Positions 46,140 to 55,954 of a stretch of 64,000 nt of DNA are shown here, piece after piece. The stretch lies in contig NZ_AHOO02000013.1 in assembly GCF_000244755.1 (NCBI RefSeq), positions 124,001 to 188,000 on the forward strand, in the 5' to 3' direction. The stretch's first letter is position 1. Each line of letters begins with the position of its first letter. The position numbers and the translations under genes are program-made. The notes under the pieces are model-generated. The model was not told where the DNA came from, searched no databases, and was given only the letters and a program-made list of their open reading frames with translations. Origin of the DNA: Leptospira licerasiae serovar Varillal str. VAR 010. GTDB taxonomy: Bacteria > Spirochaetota > Leptospiria > Leptospirales > Leptospiraceae.

Positions 46140-47419
46140 GTTTTGTCCTCCCGGAAAATATTCGGGAGGAACTGACCCGCTATTCCTTTGTCTCCACCGG
46201 ATATTCCAGCCCGAATCCTCCGGTGGCTTGCGTTTTAGAAGACGCAGATACAGGTGAGATATTAATCTCCGCATCCACACAGAAGTCAGGGCAAAATCAC
46301 GCAGAAAGAGAAGCGTATCGTTTGCTTCTGGAAAAATTTCCAAGCGGAAAATTTCCATCTCATAATGCTTACGTAACCTTAGAACCTTGTTCTCATTACG
46401 GCAAAACCCCACCTTGTATCGATCTGTTTTTAACCGAAAAGCCGATTCGTTTAGAATACGGTTGGAGGGACCCGAATCCTTTGGTCCATTCTCAAGCCGG
46501 ATTAAGCAGATTATCGGAGATAGGAGTGAAAGTAGTTGAGAATCCTAAGTTAGCCGAAATCTCTTCTCAATTCTTGTTCGGCTTCAGATCCAGGATAGAA
46601 AGAAAAAGACCGGCACTATTACTTAAGTCTTCTCTCAGCAAAGAAGGTTATTTCAGTTCGGGAGAAGGTCGTAGGGAAAAAATCTCTTCTTCCGAATCCG
46701 ATACATTTCTCTCCATACTAAGAGCTAAGGTGGATGCGATCCTGGTCGGGCCAAATACGGTCCGAGTCGATGATCCAGGCTTGGATTTTAGAATACCTTC
46801 TTCTTTGCCGAAACTTGCTCCTCAAATCTTTCCCAGAATAGTGACTGTCGGTGCAAATCAAAATATCGGCAGGAACTCTTACAAAGGATTTTCGGGGTTG
46901 ATCGCTTCTACCTTGGAATATTCTTCCCGTTCGGATATATTAGAGATCCATAAAGAAAAAGAGAAGGACTACCAACCGATCCGGATTTTCTTTTTACCGG
47001 ATCAAGATTCGATCAGTGATAATTTTTTAGAAAAACAAAATCGGATCAATGAGAGAATCGGAAAGAAGAATGCAGCATTCTTTTTAGATAGGAAAAAATC
47101 TTATGAGCCGAATTTTATAGGTAAATTAGAAAACCTTTCTAAGTTTCCATTGGAGAAGATCGACTTTTCGGATATTTCCAGAATTTTAGAAGTTTTGAAT
47201 TCATGGGAGATCAACACTGCATTGATAGAAGGTGGAAATTTTCTATACAAACTATTTTTACCTATCCTTAGCGAAGATGATGCTATCTTACAAATCAGAT
47301 CGAATGTAGTTTCTTTTCCAAAAGGGATCTTGCCTGAATGGAAGGGAAAATTTTCTATGGAATGGAAGGCAGAACTAGGTTCGGATCTTTGGGAGTTGGG
47401 AAGATGTTCACAGGATTGA
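46136..47419 (+). CDS. ribD: Bifunctional riboflavin deaminase/reductase RibD
   Basis: Deaminates and reduces the pyrimidine intermediate of riboflavin synthesis. The N-terminal deaminase has zinc motifs NHAEREA and PCSHYGKTPPC; the C-terminal reductase has AKVDAILVGPNTVRVDDPGL. The frame is open from GTG 46124, but TTG 46136 overlaps the secF stop (TTGA) and is preceded by GAGGTGG at 46121, giving 427 aa. The 3' end overlaps ribE by 16 bases. Confidence 0.93.
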   Translation: MSFVLPENIREELTRYSFVSTGYSSPNPPVACVLEDADTGEILISASTQKSGQNHAEREAYRLLLEKFPSGKFPSHNAYVTLEPCSHYGKTPPCIDLFLTEKPIRLEYGWRDPNPLVHSQAGLSRLSEIGVKVVENPKLAEISSQFLFGFRSRIERKRPALLLKSSLSKEGYFSSGEGRREKISSSESDTFLSILRAKVDAILVGPNTVRVDDPGLDFRIPSSLPKLAPQIFPRIVTVGANQNIGRNSYKGFSGLIASTLEYSSRSDILEIHKEKEKDYQPIRIFFLPDQDSISDNFLEKQNRINERIGKKNAAFFLDRKKSYEPNFIGKLENLSKFPLEKIDFSDISRILEVLNSWEINTALIEGGNFLYKLFLPILSEDDAILQIRSNVVSFPKGILPEWKGKFSMEWKAELGSDLWELGRCSQD

Positions 47420-48009
47420 TAGAATGCACCGGAAAAATCGAGTCTATCCAAGACACTGGCGACGGTAAAATTTTTAAGGTAGCCACCTCTTGGAAAGATC
47501 CCGACTTAAAAAACGGGGACTCCATTTCAGTCAACGGTGCTTGTCACACTGTCACTTCCTTCCAGGATAAAGGAAACAAATTTGAATTTTATTCTTCTTA
47601 CAAAACTTTAGAACTCACTAATTTTGGAAGTTTTGAAGTTGGAACTAAGATCAATTTAGAAAGATCTGTCCAACCCCATACCAGAATGGGAGGTCATTTT
47701 GTGACCGGCCATGTGGATCTAACTGGCACCATTCTTCTTTCCGAAGAAAAAGATTCCGGCAAAGTGAGAAGGTTCATAATTTCTCACGATCCAACGTTTA
47801 CCAAATATTTTGCGGTCCGGGGTAGCGTTACTGTGGACGGAATTTCTCTCACTATCGTAGATTCCAAACCGGGTGAATTCGAATTGGTTTTGATCCCGGA
47901 AACTCTTATTGTCACCAACGCATCCGAAGCATGGAAAGTCGGAGCCAAGGTAAACCTAGAGGTAGACCTGATCGCTCGCTATCTCGAACAGCTAGGTAAA
48001 TACAGCTAA
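47404..48009 (+). CDS. ribE: Riboflavin synthase alpha chain
   Basis: Dismutates two 6,7-dimethyl-8-ribityllumazine molecules to riboflavin. ATG 47404 gives the invariant start MFTGLIECTGKI, with GGGAG upstream, so the longer frame from 47338 is rejected. The 201 aa contain two lumazine-binding repeats, with NGDSISVNGACHTV and GGHFVTGHVD in the first and second halves and IPETLIVTN near the end. A repeat element follows its stop. Confidence 0.95.
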   Translation: MFTGLIECTGKIESIQDTGDGKIFKVATSWKDPDLKNGDSISVNGACHTVTSFQDKGNKFEFYSSYKTLELTNFGSFEVGTKINLERSVQPHTRMGGHFVTGHVDLTGTILLSEEKDSGKVRRFIISHDPTFTKYFAVRGSVTVDGISLTIVDSKPGEFELVLIPETLIVTNASEAWKVGAKVNLEVDLIARYLEQLGKYS

Positions 48010-48016
48010 GGAATTT

Positions 48017-48155
48017 TCACTCAGAGGCGCAAAGTCGCTGAGAGGACGTAATGTTGGAGTTCCTACACTGCATTTGAAACCTATCTTAACCCTCTCCGAG
48101 TCTCTGTGGCTCTGCGTGCCAAAATCTTTGTGTCTCTAAATTCCGCTGCGTCTCA
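48017..48155. repeat. Dispersed repeat after ribE
   Basis: Contains CTCAGAGGCGCAAAGTCGCT-like and CTCTGTGGCTCTGCGTGCC-like arms that pair imperfectly, and the palindrome TGTTGGAGTTCCTACA at 48052-48067. It begins 8 bases after the ribE stop and shares its vocabulary with the repeats at 33950, 52150 and 58727. The edges are approximate. I see no gene and no FMN-riboswitch-like signature before ribBA. Confidence 0.6.
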
Positions 48156-48263
48156 TACCCGAAACCATATCCTTGGTTCGAATTACCAACTATCAGTCTC
48201 ACTTTTCCGAGGTAGCTCCGATTTATCATGGAAAAAAAACAGTCCAAGAAATGAGGTGGAATC

Positions 48264-49469
48264 ATGATCGGCTCCATTGAACAGGCAATCGAAGATATAA
48301 AAGCGGGGAAGATGATCATTCTCGTGGATTCCGAAGATCGGGAAAACGAGGGGGATCTTGTTTGTGCCGCCCAATTCACTGACAAAGAAAAAGTGAATTT
48401 TATGGCCACCTATGGAAGGGGCTTAATCTGTTTTCCGATGGAGGGAGACAGGCTCCGACAACTCGGTCTGAACAGAATGGTGGACGACCTGAGTTTGGGC
48501 GACAAGCATGGGACCGCGTTTACAGTTTCCGTTGACGCAAAAAACGGGACTACCACCGGGATTTCCGCCCAAGACAGGGCTACAACCATCCAAGTACTTA
48601 TAGATCCAAAGACTACTCCAAGCGACCTAATGAAACCGGGCCATTTATTTCCTTTGCAAGCGGTATCGGGTGGAGTTCTCAGAAGAGCGGGACATACGGA
48701 AGCATCTGTAGATCTTTCCAAGCTTGCGGGACTTTATCCTGCTGCTGTGATCTGCGAGATCATGAATGATGACGGAACCATGTCTCGTCTTCCTGACCTG
48801 GAAAAATTCGCGGAAAAACACGGACTCAATATTTATACGATCGAAGATCTGATCCGCTACAGAAGGAAAAAAGAAAATCTGATCCATTTAGAAGTAGAAA
48901 CCACACTCCCTACGGAGTATGGTGATTTTACGGTCAGAGCATATTCTACTATCATCGACGATAAGGTTCATGTTGCATTAGTAAAAGGTAAAATTGATAA
49001 AGACGAGCCGGTGATGGTCCGTGTACATTCAGAATGTTTTACCGGAGATATTTTCGGAAGTGGTCGATGCGATTGTGGGCCTCAGCTCCATTCTGCTCTT
49101 TCTATGATCGCTCAGGAAGGGAAGGGTATTCTTCTCTATATGAGACAAGAAGGTAGGGGGATCGGTCTGATCAATAAGCTCAAGGCTTATAATATGCAGG
49201 ACCAAGGTTTGGATACTGTAGAAGCTAATGAGAAGTTAGGATTTGCTCCAGACCTCCGAGAATACGGTGTGGGCGCTCAGATCTTAAAAGATATAGGCGT
49301 AGGTAAGATGAAACTTCTCACAAACAATCCTCGCAAGATCGTCGGACTAGAGGGTTATGGTTTGGAAGTTACGGATCGAATTCCAATAGAGATCAAACCT
49401 ACTGGAAACAACCACCACTACCTATTCACTAAAAAAATGAGAATGGGGCATTTACTCGGACTGAACTAA
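48264..49469 (+). CDS. ribBA: Bifunctional DHBP synthase / GTP cyclohydrolase II
   Basis: Supplies both precursors of riboflavin. The N-terminal half (about 1-205) is 3,4-dihydroxy-2-butanone-4-phosphate synthase with [11 protein letters not shown]; the C-terminal half is GTP cyclohydrolase II with zinc motif [16 protein letters not shown] and [11 protein letters not shown]. Both sets of active residues are intact in 401 aa. The start is ATG 48264 after GAGGTGG. ribH, the remaining lumazine synthase gene, is not in this window. The stop overlaps that of the convergent pdxH in CTAA. Confidence 0.96.
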   Translation: MIGSIEQAIEDIKAGKMIILVDSEDRENEGDLVCAAQFTDKEKVNFMATYGRGLICFPMEGDRLRQLGLNRMVDDLSLGDKHGTAFTVSVDAKNGTTTGISAQDRATTIQVLIDPKTTPSDLMKPGHLFPLQAVSGGVLRRAGHTEASVDLSKLAGLYPAAVICEIMNDDGTMSRLPDLEKFAEKHGLNIYTIEDLIRYRRKKENLIHLEVETTLPTEYGDFTVRAYSTIIDDKVHVALVKGKIDKDEPVMVRVHSECFTGDIFGSGRCDCGPQLHSALSMIAQEGKGILLYMRQEGRGIGLINKLKAYNMQDQGLDTVEANEKLGFAPDLREYGVGAQILKDIGVGKMKLLTNNPRKIVGLEGYGLEVTDRIPIEIKPTGNNHHYLFTKKMRMGHLLGLN

Positions 49470-50107
49470 GGTTGTAGTCTGGTTTTTGCCCAAGAGCCGC
49501 TTTCTTTTCGGAATAGGATCCGATCATGTAAGCGGCTTCTTCGTCCCTGCCAAAATTCTATTTCAGAAGGTTCTAATACATATCCTCCCCAGTTTTCGGG
49601 TAAAGGTACGGTTTTACCTTCGTATTTTAGTTTTAGCTCTTCATAATGTTTATCTAAAATAGATCTATCTGCCACAGGATCGCTTTGAGAAGATGCAAGC
49701 GCTCCTATTTGGCTTGCGAAAGGTCTGGAATGAAAATAGTTTTCTGAATTTTCTCTGGAAACCTTGGAGATCTTTCCTCTGATCCTGACCTGTCTTTCCA
49801 GTTCTGCCCAAAAAAATACCAAACAAGCATTCGGATTGGATTCTAATTCTTTTCCTTTGGCGCTTGTGTAATTCGTATAAAATTGGAATCCTTCATTTTC
49901 GATTCCCTTGAGTAGAACGATCCTTGCGTCCGGCATTCCGTCTTTTCGAACAGTCGCCAATGTCATTGCAGTCGGTTCCAATACTTCCGAATGGACCGCC
50001 TGATCGAACCAAGTTTTGAAAAAATCGATGGGAGAATCTCCGATATCTTTTTCGTCCAGAGAAGCTTTACTGTATTCGTTTCGGATATCGGAGATATTGT
50101 TTTTCAT
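49466..50107 (-). CDS. pdxH: Pyridoxamine 5'-phosphate oxidase
   Basis: FMN enzyme making pyridoxal phosphate from pyridoxine or pyridoxamine phosphate. The 213 aa match the family, with [48 protein letters not shown], and the C-terminal [16 protein letters not shown]. It starts at ATG 50107, 5 bases after the stop of the prepilin peptidase gene, so the two form a minus-strand pair. Confidence 0.95.
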   Translation of the reverse strand: MKNNISDIRNEYSKASLDEKDIGDSPIDFFKTWFDQAVHSEVLEPTAMTLATVRKDGMPDARIVLLKGIENEGFQFYTNYTSAKGKELESNPNACLVFFWAELERQVRIRGKISKVSRENSENYFHSRPFASQIGALASSQSDPVADRSILDKHYEELKLKYEGKTVPLPENWGGYVLEPSEIEFWQGRRSRLHDRILFRKESGSWAKTRLQP

Positions 50108-50112
50108 ATTTC

Positions 50113-50958
50113 TTATAAAATGAGATCAGCCCAATTGGGAAGTAAACCCGAATTTGAGAGCATTCTACTTATAAATGTCAATGCCAGACCGATCGAAAAA
50201 TAGACTCCCATTGGGATCGGAACATGTCTCAAACTTTCTCCTTTTTTCCTCTTTAAGACAGTGACTATGATCGCTATCCCATACGAAGAATTTAAGAAGA
50301 ATATCCACCATGGATGTATACTTAAGAAAGCGAATGCAGGAGCGAATATTGCATCGGCAAATCCCATACTTGCAGGGAATATAAAATAAATTAAGAAAAA
50401 TACGGCGGAGAATGAAACATACACGATCAACTCGGCTTTGCCGGGGATAGAATCGAATAATAGATAATTTGCCAATCCTCCAAACAAAAGAATGAACGGC
50501 AAATTTTCGTAATCTAAAGAAAACTTTTTGAAGTCGGTGCTCGCCGCTACAAGCAAATGTCCGCATAAGGCGAGGAATACAAAACTTCCGAGTAATTTTC
50601 CGGAGAGAAGAAAGCTGACTACGAACAATAATCCGAACATCGCCTCACAAAGAGAATATAACGGATTAATGGGAGCCTTACAGTTCGTACATTCTTTTTT
50701 GGAGATCCAGTATCCTAATACAGGAATGATCGCTCTTCCTTTGATTTGTTTTCCGCAGGATTCGCAGGCGGAAGGTTCTAGTAAGATCTTTTTAAGCCTG
50801 AAAAGTTTGGAGCCGACCTTTCTCTCTTTTCCATAATAGAATCTAAGTATTCTATAGGCTAAAGTGGAATAAAAACTTCCTATGGAAAAGGAGACTAAAA
50901 CGCCTCCAATCCATATAAAGAAGATCAAACTGGGAAATTCGGAATAGTACTCCGCCAA
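50113..50958 (-). CDS. Prepilin peptidase (A24 family)
   Basis: Inner-membrane aspartic protease that cuts and may methylate type IV pilin-like or type II secretion pseudopilin leaders. The 281 aa have an N-terminal zinc-type domain with two CxxC pairs (CESCGKQIKGR and CTNCKAPINPL) and several membrane helices. One catalytic Asp lies in STDFKKFSLDYENLPF. The second is in GFADAIFAP, where the usual GxGD reads GFAD; such hydrophobic variants exist in related archaeal enzymes. Its partners are not in this window. Confidence 0.88.
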   Translation of the reverse strand: MAEYYSEFPSLIFFIWIGGVLVSFSIGSFYSTLAYRILRFYYGKERKVGSKLFRLKKILLEPSACESCGKQIKGRAIIPVLGYWISKKECTNCKAPINPLYSLCEAMFGLLFVVSFLLSGKLLGSFVFLALCGHLLVAASTDFKKFSLDYENLPFILLFGGLANYLLFDSIPGKAELIVYVSFSAVFFLIYFIFPASMGFADAIFAPAFAFLSIHPWWIFFLNSSYGIAIIVTVLKRKKGESLRHVPIPMGVYFSIGLALTFISRMLSNSGLLPNWADLIL

Positions 50959-50967
50959 AATTTCCTC

Positions 50968-52083
50968 TTAAGACGCCAGTTCTTTTAGCGCTGTTATGCC
51001 TCGTTTCAGATTCTCCCATTCGGAAGCGAAACTGATCCGAATATATTCTTTGGAATCTACGAATATATAACCAGGCACTAAGATCAGGCTTTTTTCTTTT
51101 ACTGCTCTTACGATAAAGTCGTCGTCCTTCTCCTTTATTTTTAAGAAGAAGTAGAACGCACCGCCGCTTTTTTTAAGCTGGTAATGGTCCTTTAGATTTT
51201 CGTAAACATAATCCCTTTTTTCCTTATAATCGTCTATATAAGGTTGCATTTCGGTTTTGAGTGCTTCTATTCCCATCCATTGGGTGACAGAAGGTGCGCA
51301 AACCAAAGTGTATTGTTGTAAGGTAGTTAACGTTTTTATGATAGGGGCCGGCGCCACTATCGAGGCAAGTCTTAGTCCTGTCATACTATACGTTTTAGAA
51401 AACCCGGAAAGAGTGATCGCTCTTTCATAAAAAGATCCTACGGACAGAAAAGACTTATCGTAATCGAATTTCTCGTAGATCTCGTCGGAGATCAGATAAG
51501 CTCCCGTTTTTTCCGCGAGCTCTGCAAGCGCCGTCAGTTGTTTTTTAGTTAAAACTGTTCCTGTCGGATTGGATGGGGTAGAGAAGATGATGATCTTTAA
51601 CTTTTTATCCTTGAATACATTCAGGTCTTCCGGTTGGAAATCTTCCGAAACCGTATGCATTTTCCCGCCGTAAATTTTTATATAAGCAGGATACATTAAG
51701 AAGTGAGGAGTTACTACTAAGCACTCATCTCCTTCGTTCAAAAGAGAATTGAATAGTAGTAAAAACGCGGAACTGATCCCTGAAGTAACCAATATACGAT
51801 CGGGACTCGCATAATCGATCTGGTTTTCCTGTTTGTATTTTTGGGAAAGTGCCTCTTTCAGTTCAGGAATTCCTGCAGTTAATGTATAAGCGGTTTTACC
51901 GTCGCGCAGCGCTTTAACCCCCGCTTCTATTATATTTGGAGGACAAGGGAAATGGGGTTGTCCAATGGAAAGATTGATCGGGTCTTTTAAGGTCCCGGCA
52001 AGTTCGAATGCTTTTCGTATGGCTGAGGAATCCAAACCTTGGATTCTTTGCGCTAGTACATAATCAAGGGTACTTTGGCTCAT
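50968..52083 (-). CDS. Class I/II PLP-dependent aminotransferase
   Basis: A 371-aa fold-type I aminotransferase of the AspC/alanine-aminotransferase group. The PLP lysine is in ITLSGFSKTYSMTGLRLA. Other signatures are LSIGQPHFPCPPNI, STPSNPTGTVLTKKQL, ISDEIYEKF and the C-terminal RISFAS that supplies the carboxylate-binding Arg. The amino-acid substrate cannot be set from sequence. It starts at ATG 52083 and reads away from a repeat-filled divergent gap. Confidence 0.9.
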   Translation of the reverse strand: MSQSTLDYVLAQRIQGLDSSAIRKAFELAGTLKDPINLSIGQPHFPCPPNIIEAGVKALRDGKTAYTLTAGIPELKEALSQKYKQENQIDYASPDRILVTSGISSAFLLLFNSLLNEGDECLVVTPHFLMYPAYIKIYGGKMHTVSEDFQPEDLNVFKDKKLKIIIFSTPSNPTGTVLTKKQLTALAELAEKTGAYLISDEIYEKFDYDKSFLSVGSFYERAITLSGFSKTYSMTGLRLASIVAPAPIIKTLTTLQQYTLVCAPSVTQWMGIEALKTEMQPYIDDYKEKRDYVYENLKDHYQLKKSGGAFYFFLKIKEKDDDFIVRAVKEKSLILVPGYIFVDSKEYIRISFASEWENLKRGITALKELAS

Positions 52084-52149
52084 ATAAATACGCTAATGTG
52101 GAAGCCTTATGGCGAACAAACGGAAATTGGATGAGGAGTAGAAAATTTT

Positions 52150-52340
52150 CACACAGAGGCGCATGGCACGCAGAGTAGCAAGGTCAAAAGAGCCGCAGAG
52201 GATTACGGCACGCAGAGGCGCAGAGAGGTGTGATGTTGGAGTTCCTACATTGGTTCAAATTTTTATACCTCCGCGACTCGGCGTCTCTGCGTGAGATCCT
52301 TAACGCTGTGCCTCCGTGTGATCTAGTTGGAGTTCCCAAC
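52150..52340. repeat. MITE-like repeat in a divergent gap
   Basis: Terminal inverted repeats CACACAGAGGCGCA (52150-52163) and TGTGCCTCCGTGTG (52307-52320) match at 12 of 14. Inside are CACGCAGAGGCGCAGAGAGG, the palindrome TGTTGGAGTTCCTACA (52234-52249) and CGGCGTCTCTGCGTGAG. Next to the right end is GTTGGAGTTCCCAAC (52326-52340). It fills most of the gap between the aminotransferase and AAA genes, which therefore holds no gene and no clear promoter. Confidence 0.7.
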
Positions 52341-52404
52341 CAATCGTTTTCAGAAATACCGAAATGAGATTGCCTCGGAATTCCACTTTCCGGATCTTGG
52401 GGAC

Positions 52405-55400
52405 ATGGATTCAATTTCAATCGCCGGCATCAAAGTACCTAAGTCTAAATTAGGAAATAACTCCGGCTCTTTAGGTTCCGATCTGGTGGAGACAGATTCC
52501 ACGGTCAGGAATTTGCAAAATATTCTGTATCCTCTTTTAGAATCTAGGCCCGTGCTCCTAGTCGGAGACGCAGGTGTAGGGAAAAACGCACTTATCTATT
52601 ATATCAACTTTAAGAGAAATCATCCTACTGCAAGATTCAGTTTTAACGAGGACACACTTCCCGAAGATCTGATCGGTTCTTACCGTTTACTTTTGGATGG
52701 AAAAGGTTTTGCTTGGGGAGACGGACCTTTGACTTCTGCAGTCCGAAGCGGTGCTAGCTTCGTTGCGGACGAAATGAATCTTTGTCCTCCCCATATCATC
52801 AAACGTTTTTCCACCGTTTATGAATCCAATTATCTGGAACTGATCGAAGGAGACGGAAGTCGTATCCACGGTGCAGACGGTTTCAATTTTATTGGGACCC
52901 AAAATCCTTCCGAAGGATTTGAGGGACGTAAACCTCTTCCTTTCGATATCACCAGATATTATTCTACTGTATTCATCGATTCTCATACCCCGGATGAGAT
53001 CTTATTCATATTGGGGAAATTATATCCGAACATGAATACGGATATTCTGAAATCCTGTATCCGAATTTCTTTAGAAACCGAGTCTAAAGTGGTCTCTGGA
53101 ACATTAGGAAAAGGTGATTTAGAAAAATATCACTTCAATATCCGAAACCTAAAAAAACTTTGTAATCGTATCCTGGCATTAAAAGCGGACCAACCCGAGC
53201 TTAGATTCAGGGAGCTTTGGAATTTTTATGTGGAACCGTTCCGTAAAGAAGAAGACCGAAATTCCCAAATAGAACTTCTGCTCAAGGAAACCGGATTAAA
53301 AACAAAGCCGAATCTTCCGGAGCCTAAGTTCGAAATACATAAGGGTTCCTTATTTTGCAATGATAAGGAAATCCATGTAACCAACGAAAATACCGCAAAA
53401 GAAATTCTATCTTCCGTTCCGATGCCTTTAAAACTAAGAGAGTTCGCGGAGAAGGTTTACTCTGCCGTTCAATTTAAAGAAAACGTTCTAATAGAATATT
53501 CCGAAGAGCAGGATCCTCAGCTCATTCTACCTTTGTTTACCGAGATTAGCGGTGTTCCATTGGAAGCGGTCCATCTTTGCAAAGGGATCCATACCGCGGA
53601 TATCATAGGCGCTTTAAAACCGATCGCAGGTTCCCAAGTAGGATGGGTAGACGGCCCTCTTACAAAGGGGATTAGAGAAGGCGGGAATATTCTCATTACA
53701 AATCTGGAAGCGGCAGGCGCGGAACTAGTAGAAAAATTGAATATGCTTACGGACGATGCAAGAGCGCTTGTTCTTCCTCCGGAAAGTTCGGAAGATAAGC
53801 CTCTTTCTTTAAAGGAAGATTCCCGAATTTTTGCGCTTAAATTATTCAGAAAGACTAAATCTACTCCAACCATTTCAAGAGCGTTCCGTAACAGGTTTAC
53901 CTCCGTTCTATTCCCAGAACTGGAAGATAATGCGACGCTCAAAGAGATCCTGAATTTTTATCTGCCGGAAGGTGATCTTGTTTCTAAAATGGCGGAGTTC
54001 CATACTAAGATTAAGGATCTTGCTAAAAAGAGAACGATCGGTTCCGCAAATTTGATGCCTTATACATTCGGACTTTCTAATCTTCTACAATGGAAGGACC
54101 ATATCCTTCGTTATGCGGACGAGTCTCTCGGTAAAGAAGGACTGAGGGAGATCGCTCTCAGAGGTGGAAAGATCGCTTATTCCAACCAGGTGTCCGATCC
54201 CGGAGAAAGAAAAGAATTGGAAAGAATTTTGGAATTCTCCTTATCAGGGATCGAGATCGTATCGGACTTCTTCCAAACTTTGGAGGATAAGAAAAAAAAA
54301 ACTCTGACTCCTTCCACCGAAATAGAAAAGAAACGTTGGTGGGATCCGGAACTACATAAGAGAGAACCTCTTACCGGAAAAGCAGAACTTAAAAACTCAG
54401 GAAGAGAACTAAGAGAAGGTCTGGAGATCAACACTCCTGAAACAGGTGGTCAAAGAAAAGAAGGACCTGATGCCTGGTACGGACAAGAGACCAGGGGGAA
54501 CATGGGCCAAGGAGAACCCGCAGGCGGAGGCGGAGCCTGGGGTTATCGCACCGAGGAATTATACAAAGCATTCTTAGCAAAGCGCAGGATACTTTGGGAA
54601 TATACCATCCAAACAAGCATCAAAGAATTTAAGGAAGTTTTCGGACGCAGCTTGGAAGAAGTGGAACTGAATCTGGAAAGGCTTTTTGATCCGGAGATAG
54701 ATATCAACCGGATGTATAGAAGCGAAGGTTCCCGCATAGACACTCGAAAATATATATCCTTTCTCTCAGGCAAAGGAGACTCTAAGGTATTCGATAAGAC
54801 CACTATCGATAAGGACGAAGAAAAACTAAAAGGTGTGGAAGTTGCCTTCTTGGTTTCCAAATCGCGTAGGATCTTCAACTTCGAATATTCTGTGGCTACA
54901 TTATCCGCCATGCTTTCCAGCGCTCACATCTTGGATGAACACGACGTAAACTTCTCCGTAACGGCGTATTCGGATAGAATGAACCGAAAAGATAGGATCG
55001 ACCTAGTCCAAGTGAAACGAATGGACGAATACTTCGATGCTAAGAAGGAAGAAGAGATGTTCGATTCTCTCCGTTCCGACTGGCAAGGGGATTCGATCGA
55101 AGAATACCAGCTCTTAGAACAGATAGAATCCTACTTTTCCCCGGAGGCCCAGACGAAAATACTGGTTATGATTTCGGACTTTAGGGGACAAAGGGGAAAA
55201 ACGGAGATCGAACAGGAGATCCAATCCCGGGATAATAAACGTCTAAAAGCAGAGATCCTAAAACATTCGAATAAAAATTACGTGTTTTTGGGTGTGGGAT
55301 TGGGTCGCAGATATATTGCTGAGCATTTATTTCCTGATTCCATCCAAATCACTTCCGAAAACTTTTATAATATGCCGAATTTAATCGGAGCGGAACTGGG

Positions 55401-55434
55401 AAGATTGATCCTGACTCACCATTCTTCCCGATAA
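52405..55434 (+). CDS. Midasin-like tandem AAA ATPase with degenerate vWA C-terminus
   Basis: A large soluble protein (about 1009 aa from ATG 52405; the frame runs back to a TTG at 52327, inside the repeat edge). The first AAA_5/MoxR-like module has Walker A GDAGVGKN, Walker B SFVADEMN and [11 protein letters not shown], so it probably binds ATP. A second module (about 330-600) keeps the fold ([18 protein letters not shown]) but has lost Walker A ([11 protein letters not shown]) and the acidic Walker B (LITNLE). A Gly-rich linker ([13 protein letters not shown]) leads to a C-terminal vWA-like domain where the D-x-S-x-S site reads LVSKS. Partners are unknown; MoxR/vWA pairs usually remodel protein complexes. 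Confidence 0.72.
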   Translation: MDSISIAGIKVPKSKLGNNSGSLGSDLVETDSTVRNLQNILYPLLESRPVLLVGDAGVGKNALIYYINFKRNHPTARFSFNEDTLPEDLIGSYRLLLDGKGFAWGDGPLTSAVRSGASFVADEMNLCPPHIIKRFSTVYESNYLELIEGDGSRIHGADGFNFIGTQNPSEGFEGRKPLPFDITRYYSTVFIDSHTPDEILFILGKLYPNMNTDILKSCIRISLETESKVVSGTLGKGDLEKYHFNIRNLKKLCNRILALKADQPELRFRELWNFYVEPFRKEEDRNSQIELLLKETGLKTKPNLPEPKFEIHKGSLFCNDKEIHVTNENTAKEILSSVPMPLKLREFAEKVYSAVQFKENVLIEYSEEQDPQLILPLFTEISGVPLEAVHLCKGIHTADIIGALKPIAGSQVGWVDGPLTKGIREGGNILITNLEAAGAELVEKLNMLTDDARALVLPPESSEDKPLSLKEDSRIFALKLFRKTKSTPTISRAFRNRFTSVLFPELEDNATLKEILNFYLPEGDLVSKMAEFHTKIKDLAKKRTIGSANLMPYTFGLSNLLQWKDHILRYADESLGKEGLREIALRGGKIAYSNQVSDPGERKELERILEFSLSGIEIVSDFFQTLEDKKKKTLTPSTEIEKKRWWDPELHKREPLTGKAELKNSGRELREGLEINTPETGGQRKEGPDAWYGQETRGNMGQGEPAGGGGAWGYRTEELYKAFLAKRRILWEYTIQTSIKEFKEVFGRSLEEVELNLERLFDPEIDINRMYRSEGSRIDTRKYISFLSGKGDSKVFDKTTIDKDEEKLKGVEVAFLVSKSRRIFNFEYSVATLSAMLSSAHILDEHDVNFSVTAYSDRMNRKDRIDLVQVKRMDEYFDAKKEEEMFDSLRSDWQGDSIEEYQLLEQIESYFSPEAQTKILVMISDFRGQRGKTEIEQEIQSRDNKRLKAEILKHSNKNYVFLGVGLGRRYIAEHLFPDSIQITSENFYNMPNLIGAELGRLILTHHSSR

Positions 55435-55471
55435 AGGCAAGTGCGCGGTAAATTTCCGCGCCTTTCGAACT

Positions 55472-55954
55472 ATGGCAACGAAGAAAGAAAAAGACAATAG
55501 CCACACGCCACTGGTAAATAAAAAAGCCAAGTTTAACTTCGAATTGATCTCGTTCATCGAAGCAGGCATTGTTTTGTCCGGATCGGAAGTCAAAAGTCTT
55601 CGAGAAAAAAAAGCGAACCTCACCGACGCGTTCGCCAAGATAAAGAACGGAGAAGTTTACCTGGATAGTTTTTCCATCACTCCTTATAAGAATGGAGGAT
55701 ATTCTAACCATCCGGATATCCGCCCGCGTAAACTTTTACTGAATAGAAAAGAGATAGATAAGTTAGATAAACAGATCAAAGAAAAGGGATTGGTGCTCGT
55801 CGCTACGAAAGTATATTTCAAAGACAATCGTTGGGCTAAGGTTGAATTAGCGTTAGCAAAACCTAAAAAACTCTACGATAAACGGGAAGATATGAAAAAA
55901 AGCGACGCAAAACTGGAAATCGCAAGAGCGATGAAGACCAAGAATTACTCCTAA
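55472..55954 (+). CDS. smpB: SsrA-binding protein SmpB
   Basis: Partner of tmRNA in rescue of stalled ribosomes. The 160 aa show the family pattern: [41 protein letters not shown] (shortened here), [19 protein letters not shown] and the basic C-terminal tail that inserts into the ribosome ([15 protein letters not shown]). It abuts der with no gap. No ssrA (tmRNA) gene is seen in this window. Confidence 0.95.
   Translation: MATKKEKDNSHTPLVNKKAKFNFELISFIEAGIVLSGSEVKSLREKKANLTDAFAKIKNGEVYLDSFSITPYKNGGYSNHPDIRPRKLLLNRKEIDKLDKQIKEKGLVLVATKVYFKDNRWAKVELALAKPKKLYDKREDMKKSDAKLEIARAMKTKNYS

Noticed and set aside
48156..48263. FMN riboswitch before ribBA
   Set aside because: The conserved RFN blocks are not recognisable.
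52184..52420. 78-codon minus-strand frame
   Set aside because: Covers the repeat in the divergent gap; encodes repeat-derived residues only.
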